Shown here piece by piece: positions 33,361 to 46,600 of a stretch of DNA of 64,000 bases. Below the pieces are notes generated by a model. The model was given only the letters and a program-made list of their open reading frames with translations. It was not told where the DNA came from and ran no database searches. The stretch lies in contig JAPYXD010000581.1 in NCBI GenBank assembly GCA_030998225.1, positions 5,591,501 through 5,655,500 on the forward strand, given 5' to 3'. A program made the position numbers and the translations under genes. Source of the DNA: Diplolepis rosae. Taxonomy: Eukaryota > Arthropoda > Insecta > Hymenoptera > Diplolepididae. Numbering within the stretch: the first letter of the stretch is position 1; each line of letters begins with the position of its first letter.

Positions 33361-33770
33361 TGTTTCAACTTTCAACTCTAGGGTTGAAAACCCAATTTTC
33401 GACCCGCTCCGGAGGCATCGAAAGACAAATTTTCGATATATGTGTTATGAAATAATATATTACATTACAAGGGGCGAAACAGAGCGATTGCAATGAGTGT
33501 GAAGTTTGCTGCCCGAGCGAAGCGAGGGCTGCAATCACACGAGTTGCATTCGCTCTGTTTTGTTTCGAGTAATGTATACTATTTTTCATAGCAACTCTTT
33601 TGAGAATCTGATTGGCTGTAACTGTGGAGCGGGTTGAAACAGCGACTTTCAACCCTAGGGTTGAAAATCGTAGTTTCAACCCGCTCTACAGGTACCGCAA
33701 ATCGGATTTTCAAATGAGGCGCTATGAAAAATAATATGCATTACTCGAAACAATACACAGCGGATTCAAC
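33361..33770. repeat. Cluster of GGGTTGAAA foldback repeats
   Basis: At least two palindromic units: CAACTCTAGGGTTGAAA near 33371 and CAACCCTAGGGTTGAAA near 33648, each between GACCCGCTC/GAGCGGGTTGAAAC arms. The blocks between carry TACAAGGGGCGAAACAGAG and its complement. The array directly abuts the recombinase exon and keeps its frame open upstream, which makes the true start uncertain. Confidence 0.75.
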
Positions 33771-33928
33771 GAGTGTGAACTTTGCTGCACTGGTTATAGC
33801 GACTACGTTATTCTAGCCATGAGAACTCAATGTATTAAATTCTCATAGCTAAGTTTAAGAGTTAAGGACAATTTCAACCATGTTGACTAGTCGCCACGAC
33901 CAGGTATTCAGAATATGGCTACCAGGGC

Positions 33929-34280
33929 TTTTTTTTTTTTTTTTTTGTGAGGAGGAAAAATGGAAAAATCAAGAAACCCCCTCTCTCGAACCAATACACC
34001 ACCCGCGGAACCGCCTTTTGGCTTTAAACTTCACGGGTGGTTGGTTCCATTAAAGTCGCGTACGACTCTTCCGTCATCCGTTCGCTCGGAACTTCCATTC
34101 GCGGCCACACGCCCACTAGGATAACCGACTAGCCGCGCCACCCAGGGGAGAAACAAACAGATTCCTCCCCCGAACGACGCGGACAGTCAAGTCTACCCGA
34201 GACGCAGTACCGCGGGTGCAGGCCCCGATGCGATTTCTACTGGCCCTCCCCGTTGTTTCGCTCTCGACGCCCATCAAGTT
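33929..34280 (-). mobile_element. R1-clade LINE 3' end, 5'-truncated
   Basis: A T run at 33929-33946 (poly(A) on the minus strand) is followed by the 3' UTR sequence found at 48211-48600, up to GACGCCCATCAAGTT at 34280. There the LINE similarity stops within the last codons of ORF2. This is a typical truncated target-primed insertion; the target duplication is not clear. Confidence 0.85.
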
Positions 34281-37200
34281 ACTGTAGCCATGGGTCAAGT
34301 AGCGACAACAAATCTCCCTCGTTACAGTCACTTTTTTTTCAAAATACATCATTCCTAGTCATTATGAACAGATGCTATTTTTCTAGTTTCTAGTAGTTTG
34401 ACCGCCTGGAAAAAGGTGATTTTTATGAATTAAATGTAACGTCTTACGTCCTTACTTAATGTAATAAACTTTATTTTAATTTTTAATCCCTGTAATTCTA
34501 AAATTTAATATCTTTATTTTATTCTTTCTTTGAAGTTCATAGCAATATAAATGTAAAACATTTTAGAAATGCAATCTCCACTTTAGATTATATTGAAAAG
34601 AAAACCTTTTAAGATAAATGTACAGCTGCGTCAATATAAATACCCGAATCTTGCTTAGAAATCGGTGAACGTAATAAACTTTGTACTTTGAAATTTCAAC
34701 CTAAATATACCAACCACAATCGTATTTCTTTTTAAATATAGTTATTTACCATTCTCTAACAGATAAATGCATAAAACTCCAAATAAATACAAATACTATG
34801 TAGCTTACTTATTTGGCCATTTCCGGAAACGTCATAAACAGCTTGGGCTAATGGTCAAAAGGGGCTGCGTTGGTACTCCGCCCATGCAAATACAAATAGA
34901 CACAAATGCATTCTCCATTTAGATAATATCTTAATCTATTCAACATAGAAAATAAACTTTTTGACAATAAAAATTTATAAAATATTTGAATTAAATAAGA
35001 AATGAATATCATTTTTAATATTATTTAGTATGTCATGAATAAAAAAAAATATATATCAACTAATAAGAGAATTGTAATTTGAGTCTATTTTTTTTATGTA
35101 TTTTATTTATGTATTTATTGATACATTTTTCAATTGAAGACTTAAAGGTAAAGACCATAAAAAGCTATTAGTCTACAAACTTCAATATTTGCTCACGATA
35201 ATCAGAAAACCATTTATCGTGAATAATGATCATAGAGCGGACAAACGTAGTCTGAAGCTGCGTACCAAGCGTAGGCTCGACTCCCTCCTAGCAGAGAGCC
35301 CCTGAACCGAGCAAGCGAACATGCGCGCGCACGCTGGGCAGATAAGAGGCCTCGTGTCAAACACGCACGACCTCCCATCCTCTCTGACTAACCGCTATTT
35401 TTTACTCAAACGATGCGCAGCTTACTTGGTTGTTGACATATACACAGTGGGTCCACTCATATTGCCAGTTGAAATAATACAGCCGATGCTCATTTTACTC
35501 AACTACCGTTCGAAGCACCTCAAGCGTCGGTGATATATTTATACATTTCAGGTTAACCCACTGACGCATTGTGATGCCCTGTCGTCGACAACGTTTTACT
35601 CAACTTACTATTTCCTATGCAACGTTTATTGATATTCACTTTGGCTGAATTAGGTATATATCAAATTGATTTTACCCGACTAGGATTTAATAGATGTTCA
35701 AATGTCCTTATGTCCCAAGTTTAATCGACAGAGTTGAGTAAAATTACTTCAACTATTTTTCTCCGTGTAATAGTACAGTATTCAACTGTTCATTGTGATT
35801 TATATTTAAAAATTCTAGTTGTATTTTTATTCTTTCGAAAATTATTTTCAACTTTAAATCATTTAAATTTATGAAATGGATTTCATAGAATATATTTCAA
35901 AATTTTCCGCTCTTTGGAATACATGGGGGGGGGGGTCGTTTGCATTGATATTGGTTCTTGCTATGAAAACTTGGCGGCGCTGATGCTCATTTTCACTTTT
36001 TTAAGTACCCTCCTAAAATATATGGTAGTGGCCGCACTGTGGACATATGCTTCGCTGCAATTCAATGTTTTAGAGCGTATTATAGATACTGTATGAAAAT
36101 AATAATGCATGATAATATTATGCATAGAGACGTAAAAGTTATAGAGCGCAGTTTCTCTCAATATGCTAATATTTTAGCAACAGAAGGAGAACGTTCATTT
36201 TCGTTAATTTATGAATGTTAATCACGATGTCGGCTGATACTTTAATCCTCAATAAATTGAATTCCCACAATGGTTGATAAAACATTGTTATCTGACATTT
36301 AATTTTAATGTCTTTTCGGCATCGATTAATTTAATTTACATTGATAATGACAACTTATCATTTGTCGCTCTATTTTCTTTTCCGTCTACTTAATGCTGTC
36401 CACTAATCACAGTCACTGACATTCAAATGCTCGCGCGAGCTCTCCCATCATTTCCTCCCATCCGTTGTAGCCATCACTTCAACTTGTAAAATATGCTACT
36501 GCTACACGGAAAAAATTTATTCTTGAAAATTTCCCGAATTTTCAATGATTTTTCAGTGAAATAACTCATGCAGTGAAGCTTTAATTCGAATATTACGAAT
36601 GTCTTTGAGAGAAAATATTAAATAGTACGATATTTCTCACAAGCCGCAGGCAAATTTTTAGTTCTTCAAAAATAAATTTTCATAATTCTTTAACCGTGAG
36701 AATTACGGTTGTCAGTCTGTGAAAATTCCCGAAAATAATTTCGATCAACGGACAACTGTATTGGGTTAGTATTTTCTATATTATATATTTAATAATTATT
36801 GCATGGGCATGCCATTTTTTACCGGCTTGGATCGTCTCGTACAAGTATAACGAATGAAATTGAATCTAAGACTTAGAGAACTACTAGCAGTAAGAGAGGT
36901 TATGCTATCGCGTAGCACATATTGCTACTATCTTATCGTTTCTTTGCAAACATATCTTAGATTTTTTTTCAACGTCACAAGCATGAAGGCAAACATGGCG
37001 GGAACTTTCCCCAAACTCGGTGGGATTTTCACCATATAGACCCATAAAATCTATAACGATCACCGTAATCATTACTGAACTGAATTCTAGAGATTTTCCT
37101 AAACTACACTGGAATTTCTACTGTTATTAAGAGTACTACTACTATAATATGTGCTGCACTGGTTTCTGGAAATTTTCAATCGATTTTTGTTAAGAATATT

Positions 37201-37510
37201 ACTGCACAGTTCAGGATTGTTGACTAAACTATTCTTAATTCTTCTACAAAAAGTTCTATAATATTTCTAAACGAGTAAGTCCGTAATTTCTAAGGAATTT
37301 TTCTCATAACCTCAATTTTGGAACGAATTGAATTCAACTAAACATTTTTCAGTGAATAGGCGTCAGAATTCTAAAGTATTACAGTATTAGACTTTATTAA
37401 CGTACAATTATAATTATTGTTTTAGAATGGAATAATTCATTCTAGTAAATAGAAATGTGATGTCGCTTGTGCGGCGATATTCGTCCGCAAAGCGTTAAAA
37501 ATTAGTGAGG
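34281..37510. other. 3.2 kb without recognisable genes, 3' flank of the protease homologue
   Basis: AT-rich DNA with a GC-richer patch at 35260-35400 and a run of ten G at about 35926. CTCCGTGTA near 35763 and ACACGGAAAAAA near 36504 resemble the tips of CACTGAGAAA-type elements, but I could not pair them. Short frames show no similarity. Confidence 0.4.
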
Positions 37511-37636
37511 CTACACTATTCGATTTCTGAGATAATTAATCATCGCTTGGTTAACTTTTACATAGGTATTTCTGTCGTAAGAGGTAACTCCTAAAAAGTA
37601 TATGTCTTCGCTTATCACAGGAGCACCATTATCTCC
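37511..37636 (-). CDS. Protease homologue exon 5: Ser box and C-terminus
   Basis: 126 nt from an ATATTTCAG acceptor to a TAG stop at 37511-37513. It encodes GDNGAPVISEDIYFLGVTSY and ends YVKVNQAMINYLRNRIV, the C-terminal helix pattern of the S1 fold. Asn replaces the catalytic Ser. Confidence 0.85.
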   Translation of the reverse strand, partial: GDNGAPVISEDIYFLGVTSYDRNTYVKVNQAMINYLRNRIV

Positions 37637-40600
37637 CTGAAATATATTGAAAAGTTTCAATTTTTTTTTTCATGAAAATAATTATGATGTCCATTGCATT
37701 TCAGTTTTGATTATGAAATTTCTGTAACTCGTACTTACAAACTTAATATAGTCGTTACTGTCATCTAAAGCATTAAAAGACGGATTTTCAGTTTCTACAG
37801 CACGAAATATCTTTGTGGAGCCTTGTTGTTGATAATGATAATGATCGAATTGACTAGTATTTCTTTTGAATGCCTCTAATTCTCTATATGTAAAAGTAAT
37901 GCTCTCATCATAAAACTTCCATCCCATTACAGTTACGAACCCTCTATGATCATAGTTATTTGGTGTCACAGTAACTGTGTTACAATATTCAGTGAATGGA
38001 TTGTTTAACTGAAACGAAATTTAATAAGGAAGAATGAATAGCTTAATTTTAATAAAAATTAGTCAATGTACACTGAGAAAAATATATCTGAATTTTTCCT
38101 ATTTTTTATAGGAATTCTACCTCGAGGGATAGAAAAGAGGAAAATTTACTAGTTGAAATGAAGTATATACTATTGCGAAAGTGAAATAAGAAGATAACAA
38201 ATGAAAGTATTTACTTTTTTTTATAGGAAAGTTGTTATTCAAATTTTGACGGAAATAGTACCTTACTTAAAGATAATATGTACAGTAACTGATTCTAAAA
38301 AAGTGCGATAAATTATGGGAGTTTCTATCGTGCGTCAGATTTCCGATAAATTACCGAAAAAAAAACCAAAAGTTGAAGGCAGATATACTGCTGCATTAGT
38401 TACTCCGTGCATTAGTGTGCGGCGTTCTCACGTGAGCAGTGTACTTGTGTGCGTGTGTATACAGACGTGCGTCATGCTCGAATACAGTAGTGTAATTTTG
38501 GCGTGCAAAGTGACTTAGCGTACATGTGTCATTACACTTGATATTTCGCGACTAGTCCCGGCCATTTTGATTTTATCGGTCTTGTGTAGTAGTAGCGGAT
38601 TTTAATAGACGCATGCGCAGTTCAAATATACAAGGCTTTTTCAGTAGGGTGCTAACACTGTACGAAGAAGAAGAAGAATAAGAAGATGATTCTGCTCCGC
38701 TGTATGGCTATAGACGCATGCGCAGTTCAATTTTTACATTTCATTCCTCTGTAGCGCAATATACTACATTGCGCTACTGTTAACTGTAGCGAAAAAACGA
38801 GTTTTTGCTTTTTTTTATTTTATAAAACGCTACTTTACCATATATGAAAGCACAAAAGTTCATAAAGCTAATGACTTTTTATGAAGTCAACTTAAATTTT
38901 TTTTTACAGAGTCCGGTCTTTTTATCAAATGCGATTTTAAAAAAAAACGAATCCTCATAAAAATGCCGACTTTTCATAAAGTTAACTATACAAAAATTTT
39001 TAAAGTTTGGTCTTTTAATAAAAACAAGTTCTTTATAAAAACAGAAAACTTCATAAAATTGTCATAAGCTTTACTATATACAAATTCGGTACATTTATTC
39101 AGTTTTCATAAAATTACATTATTAATACTCATAATGTACACTACCGGTCAAAATTGTGGGACCACCTACAAAAATTGTATAAAAAACATGCTCGTCTTTG
39201 AAAGCGGCTATCTCCGTGAAAAATTAAGTTAGAAATATTTTCAAAAAGGCATTTGAAAGATTATAAAATTTTGCGTCAAATAAGCTCTATTTAAAGTATT
39301 TTCGTATAATTAGAAGCCGAGATAGCGTGTGAGAAAGGCCGACGCAATTTCCGATTTTGACAAATTTTCACTTTTAAACTTCAGCTGCCTGCATACTTTA
39401 GGGAAGTGATAGGAAAAATTTGAAACTTTGCTAAAATAACGCCTAAAACCTCAGCTATAAATTGAGCACAAAACATTTTAAAAAATTCATTAGTTTCCGA
39501 GACATGACTTTATTTTTTGAACGATGCTCGAAAGATTTTTGAAGCAGCGTTTCAGCCGGTCGCTCGTCAGGAGACACTGTCGGGGCACAATAGGCGGTAG
39601 GCGCCAAACGGGGCACCACGATTCGGAGAAAATTTATTTTTTTTTAATCTCTTGTCACTCAAATACATTTTAATTGCTTACAAAGTTTCCAAAATTAATA
39701 ATAATTTTGTACCGCATTGCAAAATTTGAATTTAAACAAATTCTAAATAAAATATAATATTTGATGAAAAACAAATTCAATTGTTTGAGAATTATCCTCT
39801 GATTGTTACAAATTTTTCATTCTTAATACACCAATTATGCTGTTTTTTTGTGTGTATATTGATAAAAAAAACTTAATTAATTTGATGTTTTAACTTTATT
39901 TTTTGATGATACCTACAATTTTTCGCAGAGGCCTATACAAATATTTTATTTCGAAATAAAGAGCTCTTGAATAAAGAAAGGAGATATTAACTATGTGAAA
40001 AAAATTCCATTTGCGAAAACAATTAAAATGTATTTGACTGACAAGAGATTAAAAAAAAATAAATTTTCTCCGAATCGTGGTGCCCCGTTTGGCGCCTACC
40101 GCCTATTGTGCCCTGACAGTGTGTCCTGAGACGAGCGACCGGCTGAAACGCTGCTTCAAAAATCTTTCGAGCATCGCTCAAAAAATTAAGTCATGTCTCG
40201 GAAACTAATGAATTTTTTAAAATGTTTTTGGGCTCAATTTATAGCTGAGGCTTTAGGCGCTATTTTAGCAAAGTTTCAAATTTTTCCTATCACTTCCCTA
40301 AAGTATGCAGGCAGCTGAAGTTTGAAAGAGAAAATTTGTCAAAATCGGAAATTGCGTCGGCCTTTCTCACACGCTATCTCGGCTTCTAATTATATAAAAA
40401 TACTTTAAATAGAGCTTATTCGACGCAAAATTTTATAATCATTCAGACGCTCTTTTGAAAATATTTCTAACTTAATTTTTCACGGAGATAGTCGCTTTCA
40501 AAGACGAGCATGTTTTTAATACAATTTTTGTAGTTGGTCCCACAATTTTGACCGGTAATGTATACATTTTTTTGTAATGTTGACTTTATAAAAAAACACA

Positions 40601-43600
40601 TGCTTTTATTAGATCAATCTTACAAAAGGCTAGATACAAACTTTACAAATATTCTAAACAGTTCATATAATGTCATTTTATAAAAACTTTATAAAAATAC
40701 CAATTTTCGATAGAATAAACTATGTAAAAATTTTACAAAGTTGAGAGTATTTATAAAGAATTGTACCTTTATAAAAAAACAAAACTCTATAAAAGTCAGT
40801 GATTTTATAAAGTTTTGTATTTTCATAAAAAAACTCATTTCATAAAGACAATTTTTATAAACATTTTCATAAAGTTGACTTCATAAAAAGTCACTAATTT
40901 TATAAAATTTTAAATTTAAAGAAGTGACTTTAGGAAGTTTCTAATTACTAAAGACCGTCTGCATATTTACGGCATGGTTGATGTTTTGCAATACTTTTGA
41001 TTTTTTTTAATGAAACATTATGAAAAATTGAACGACGCGCTTCACATTGTCATCCGAGAACCGCATCGGTTACGATTGTCATTGAATATAAGCTTGAGTT
41101 TCGAGTTTTCCAAAACAAAACACTTGAAAACGTTTTGAAACGTTTTGTGTTTTTTCCAGTTTCCCGATTTGATAATACAATGTTGCTAATAAAGTAAAGT
41201 AAAATTGATTGTAAAGTATAAATAAAATAAAGTCATTTGGCTATAGACGCGTCTATCCCCATGCATGGAGAAGGATTTATGTCCCAGGCAGCGGCGCTGA
41301 AAATGAGTCTGCGAGTGCCTGCGAGAAATGAGTGAATTGAATGAGTGAATTGAATGAATGTCAGCGCCACATGACTGTGATATGTGTCCTTTGGATGTGA
41401 GAGAAGATCCTATAGACGGGCTCTCTCTTGAATGAGGTTCAGAATGAACTGGTGTATGGAATCTCCTGGGGGACTCTGCAAAGCCTCCGCAGTCTGTGAC
41501 CAAGAACAGTTCAAACGATCGTTCCATGCGGGATCAGGAGCCAGTCCCTTCGGGACTTTGATCAAGTAGTGCGTATTGAACACAGGTGTCAGAGCCTGTG
41601 TTGCTTCAAGCTAGTCCAATCTGCCCGTGTATTCTGGAATCGGCTAAGCGGAGGTTGGGCCTCCGGGAACTGGGGTAGGACTTCGGTCCGAGAGTACACC
41701 CGTTCCTAACTACTCCGACCCGCCTCTCTACGCACGATGCGCTGGTAAAACGATTTATGGATAATTTTACAAATAAAAGTGGGAATAAAGAGATAGAGGC
41801 GCCTTTAGGAGCGGGGGGATGGAGAGTCCTCCTCCACCTCCTAAAGCAGCAAAGTGAGAAAATGGAGAAGCTGGGCACAGCTATAAAGTGCATCCAGAAG
41901 GTTAGGCTAATTGTGTTGCTCATTAGTGAGCAACACAAATGGTCCAAAAACTCTGCTTGGTATCAGGATGCATCATGGAGGGCTGGGATCCTTGTTTGTA
42001 GCCCCAGTTCGAGCATCGGTGATTTTCTGGAGTTTGAGCAGGAGGGGAATCCTGGTCGGTGAGATGGTCGCTAGAAATGACCAGTTGTCTGTCCTGGATC
42101 AGGAATGCCTCACAGCGCGGCGGAGATTCACCCGCTCAAAGGGTGATTCTCTGCTGCGTGAGGCATTGAAAATAGCAAAATCAGCTCTGAGGCAAGGCAT
42201 AAAGAAAAGCCAACTTCGGTGCTGGAAATACTTGATCAGTGAGGTCGAGAAAGACCCATGGGGTTTCACCTCCAAAATTGTTACCAAAAGATTGATGACA
42301 AGCAGAAAGACCGCCGGCCTAGTAATCCCGACCGAGTCAAGAACATCGTGAGAAGTTTGTTTCCACGTGTGGAGTCATTCCTGAGACAGGACCGAAGTTC
42401 CTGCAAGGTCCGTTGCGAGGAGCTTTTCAGTCTGGAGAAACTGAAGAGAGCGGGTGGAAAGCTTAAAGCCAATACGGCGGGAATTGTTTTCATATGTCTT
42501 TAGCTTTGCTACATAAATGTTTAAATTGCCCAATATAATTACTAACATTGTTTCATAGTTGTGCATGATAATAAAAGTTTGAATAATTTCTCTTTTCACA
42601 CAGATTCTGAATGATACCTAAAAAAATGAAGGTAGAAGCGTGAAAAGAGAAAAGGGAAGAAGGGGAAAAGGATCGATAAAAGGGAAAAGAAATTTTTGCT
42701 GTTTTTTTTGTGTCAGAAAAAGTCCGATAAAATAAAGGAAAAACTATAACAAATTCATATGAATCAAAACAGTGATATTTTAGTATTTAAAAAAAGTCTT
42801 AATCAGACATTCGGGTTGGAAATTGTATGATGTTTTTTCGGAAGAACCCCCTTTTTTATAGCACAATTTCTGATGGTACGTAAAGTCCGATAAAAATAGG
42901 GAAATGTTCTATAAGGATTTTCTGGGGTTAAAATGCCATAAATTATAGGAGAATTTCACCTGAAAATAAGAAGAAACTAAGATATATTTTTCTCAGTGTA
43001 ATGTGTACATTCAATGCAAATTTAGAAAGCTTGGCACTATGCTTACTTTTATGAGTGCAAGATCTATACCTCTACTCGGATTGTCAGTAATATAACCTGG
43101 ATAGATTGCTGCTCGAACAATAGTTCTATACTCGCTGACACAAGTTTCTGACATGTGGGTATTTGCTAGCTCAACGAGAACATCGGAAAATTCATCTTCT
43201 ATGAAATTATAAATACAGTTAGCTGCACTTATTACAAGATCATACGTATAGAGTGCACCGCTACAGAAAACAAGATTAATGTATCCAGGAGAATCCGTAG
43301 TGAAATAAACTAAAAATTGATATACTGGTTGGATATTGAAACTTGGATGTCGGATGGTAGTTCGTCGCCCGGCCTTTCCTGTTAAATCTGTTGAAAACAT
43401 ATATAGGAAATAAAATCACATCTGTGCACATGTAATATTCATTTCAAATATTAGCATTTCATACGAAAATCGTGATGCATTCAAGCGAGGCATAACAAAC
43501 AAATTCAAGTCCAATTCATTTGTATCGAATTTCAAAAAGCGAAAGCAAATTACACTGATCAACAAAAATTACCTATGTCCTCGCTGAATGCGACATATCA

Positions 43601-46600
43601 TTTCCGAAGTACTTATTAAGGCTGAACACGAATCTGGCTTCTGTTTGTGGCTATCACGCCTAGTTTAATAGATATGTGCAACTAATTAATATCGTCTTAC
43701 TTTAGCGATACCTATAACGGTTTGTGAGATATTCTTAAAAAGCTGGAAAAAAGTGCTAAAAATGTACTGAAATTTCAGTGCTCTGTAATTCAGTACATAT
43801 TTACTTATTTATCCATATTAAAATGTTCGACATTTGCTTAAGGTAGTTCGAGCGGACACTGTCACTCTAAAGTTAATCTCGAGTGAAATGTCGTCTGCAG
43901 CAGAAAGTACAGAACTTCATAAGGTTTCTACAACTTTTGATCGGCAACACCGCGCATGCGTTTATTATTCTTTGTTTCGCGGCAAATTTAAATTATTCAG
44001 GTTTCCGCCACTTGCAGCCACTTCATCATCTTTAGTGCTCTGCAACGTTGCCATATGTTTCAATTGAAAATGTCAAACCTGTAAGCTCGTGCGAGAGTAA
44101 CAATTGTAAAAAAACGGTGCTGTAAAAGTTCACAAAGTATGAAAAAAGTAGTTTATTAATGATTACTTCATTATATATGTCAATTTTTTATATATCTTGT
44201 GCTGCGTTTTCAAGTTATATGACAAATAGCGGCAAATAAGAATACTTCCCATAAGAGCCCAGCTAATTTCATTATTTAATTTCTCAAAAACTGTGCTGTA
44301 AAAACGATTGATTTTTTGTATAGACATCGGTTATACTGCCTAAATTCAGTATACAAAATTACAGAACAATCTTGTGCTAACTGGGTTTCCGCGCGTACTA
44401 CCTTAAGCGAACTTGTTTTTTGATTCGATCGTAATGTGAACGTGAGTGATCTGAATGAAATGTGATTGATTGTCTTATATTTTAGAACTTTATGAAATTC
44501 ATAATCAAGTAACATAAGATGCTCACTCACATTGTCATTTGTTTCTGAATTTCATGCAATTATGAAACATAAAACGATCACTCACATTGCATTCGTTTCT
44601 GAAATTAATGCATTTATGAAGTATAAGACGATCAAACACATTTTTCTCTTTTGAAAAATGTCAATCAGTCATGGGAACTTCAGTATTGCTGTCCTACTTG
44701 TGCGATTGAACTGAGGTCTGCAAGTCAAGGAAATCCTCCAAATCTAAATTTTTGTACAACAATGCTTTGGAACGAACCGCAAAATCATGATGTGGATTGT
44801 TATTTCTGTAATACCACACTCATAAAAGGCTTTAATGCAAGTAATAAAACAGATTGTTTATGCTGATGTCCCATCCGTGGGCAAGCCTGTTTTTATACAT
44901 GTGCCTAAAGCAGAGAATAGCTTGGATGTAATCGAAAATAATAGGGTTAATTCTGAAGGGAATGTACCAGAACCAAAACGTTCGAAGAAAAACCCGATTT
45001 TATTCGATCAAGCTGAATTGTACGATCTCATAAGAGATCTTAATCTATCAAACGGTAAAGCTGAATTGTTGAAATCTTGATCAAGGTAGAACTTCCCTCA
45101 AACGATTTTCTTAAAAAAAGATTAAAATCGAGATGTAATATTAATGAAGTGTCGCTCTTTTATCCCCCACAATTTGAACCCTTTCTTGTGTTTAGTTTTT
45201 GAGCTATTTAATAACAAAGTCGATTACTTTTACATACACGGTATAGCAAATCAATACAGAAATGTGTCCAAAACATAAATATACGACGAACCGCTCTTAC
45301 GACCAAGTTGAAAAACTGAATACTTATTATTTGTTTAAAAACGAAACTACTGTCGAAATTTCGATCGATTTTTGTGTTTATTTTTCGAGATACAAAATAC
45401 GAATATATATTACTTTTTGACATTCGAGCTGTGGCATGTAATGCTTGGCAATATCGCGCCTCGAGGAAAAGAGAAAGTACGATGGTAACCCTCTGATACC
45501 CACCTTAAAAATTATTAAATGGATACCAAGCCCTAGAGGATTCCTCCTGCGTGTTAGAACATCTGCAATGTGGCCAAATGTTGTGACTACTTAGCTGAAC
45601 GTGTAACATCGAAATTTAGCAACGCCGCACTCAAGAAATCAAGCTATTTCCATCGCACAAAAATCAACCTACGGAGGGTTTCCCTCAGAATTTCACGTCA
45701 CCTTTGGTTTTGAGAATTGATTACACCTTATGAGTATTCACATTGACTCTTTGGTGCATACCATTTTGCATTCGAAAATTTATCTTGAAAATTTGTGCCG
45801 TATCTTTGTGAAAAAAAATCGCTCGTGACTTTTCAATTGCTAAATTTGAAGGGAAAGAGTAATGCTAAATGATGACACTCGAGAAAAAAAAACCAAAAAA
45901 AATTCTTGCGCCCTGTACATAACCTCAAAAGAAGCGAAAACCCCCATTTTTCGAGCACACAACCTCAAATATCTCAAAGTCCTGACGTGCTCGGCTGATT
46001 CTGATTTCGGATTCGGATTCTACGTCAAAAATTACCCCGGAAATGATCTTTCGTTTTCCAACAACAAATACAAACCCATTATTTGCAGACCTATGTTATT
46101 GAATGTTTTAACTACCGCGTCATACTTCACTCTTAACAACAACAAGAAACACAAGCTCGCGCGCACAAGCGTGTCTCTCCGTGTAACGAGTTGCGACGTT
46201 GCCAGATTCCTTGGACAGCTGAAAGGCATGATTGTGTGTTTATGACCGCGCGTGCGTGAGTACACTCCTGGCAGACACGCATCGTTTTACAGATAAAGCT
46301 AGCGCTATGCCATTCAACGCATACCGATTCGAAACTTTCTACTCTGGAGGTCAGAAAAGTACTACCTTGTAGGAAAATAATTATTCAACGAAAATGTGAG
46401 AATTTTGTACCGCAATCACGAAAAAGATATGGCTAAATTTTCTTCTGACAAAGACGGCTTTATTTATTGTAACGACGTAAATAAATTGATGAAAGCTGTC
46501 GGATGTAAGCACATACCCAGCAAATGGCGTTTATTCATCGATTCACATAAGACTAGTCTGAAAGAAGTTCTTCTGCATAATAGTAATGAGTTTCCATCCA

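Larger units (their letters stand above)
38071..42998. mobile_element. 4.9-kb nested TA element (CACTGAGAAAAA ends) in intron 3
   Basis: TA at 38069-38070 and 42999-43000 flank ends CACTGAGAAAAATATATCT and its complement AGATATATTTTTCTCAGTG. Similarity continues for some tens of bases. It holds no transposase of its own; most of its length is later insertions: a diverged dispersed repeat at 38545, the palindromes at 38842-40925 and the LINE fragment at 41225-42481. The same tip occurs singly near 31041. Confidence 0.7.

Noticed and set aside
33929..34352. Target duplication for the LINE 3' end at 33.9-34.3 kb
   Set aside because: Flanks GGCTACCAGGGC and ACTGTAGCCATGGG do not form a convincing direct repeat.
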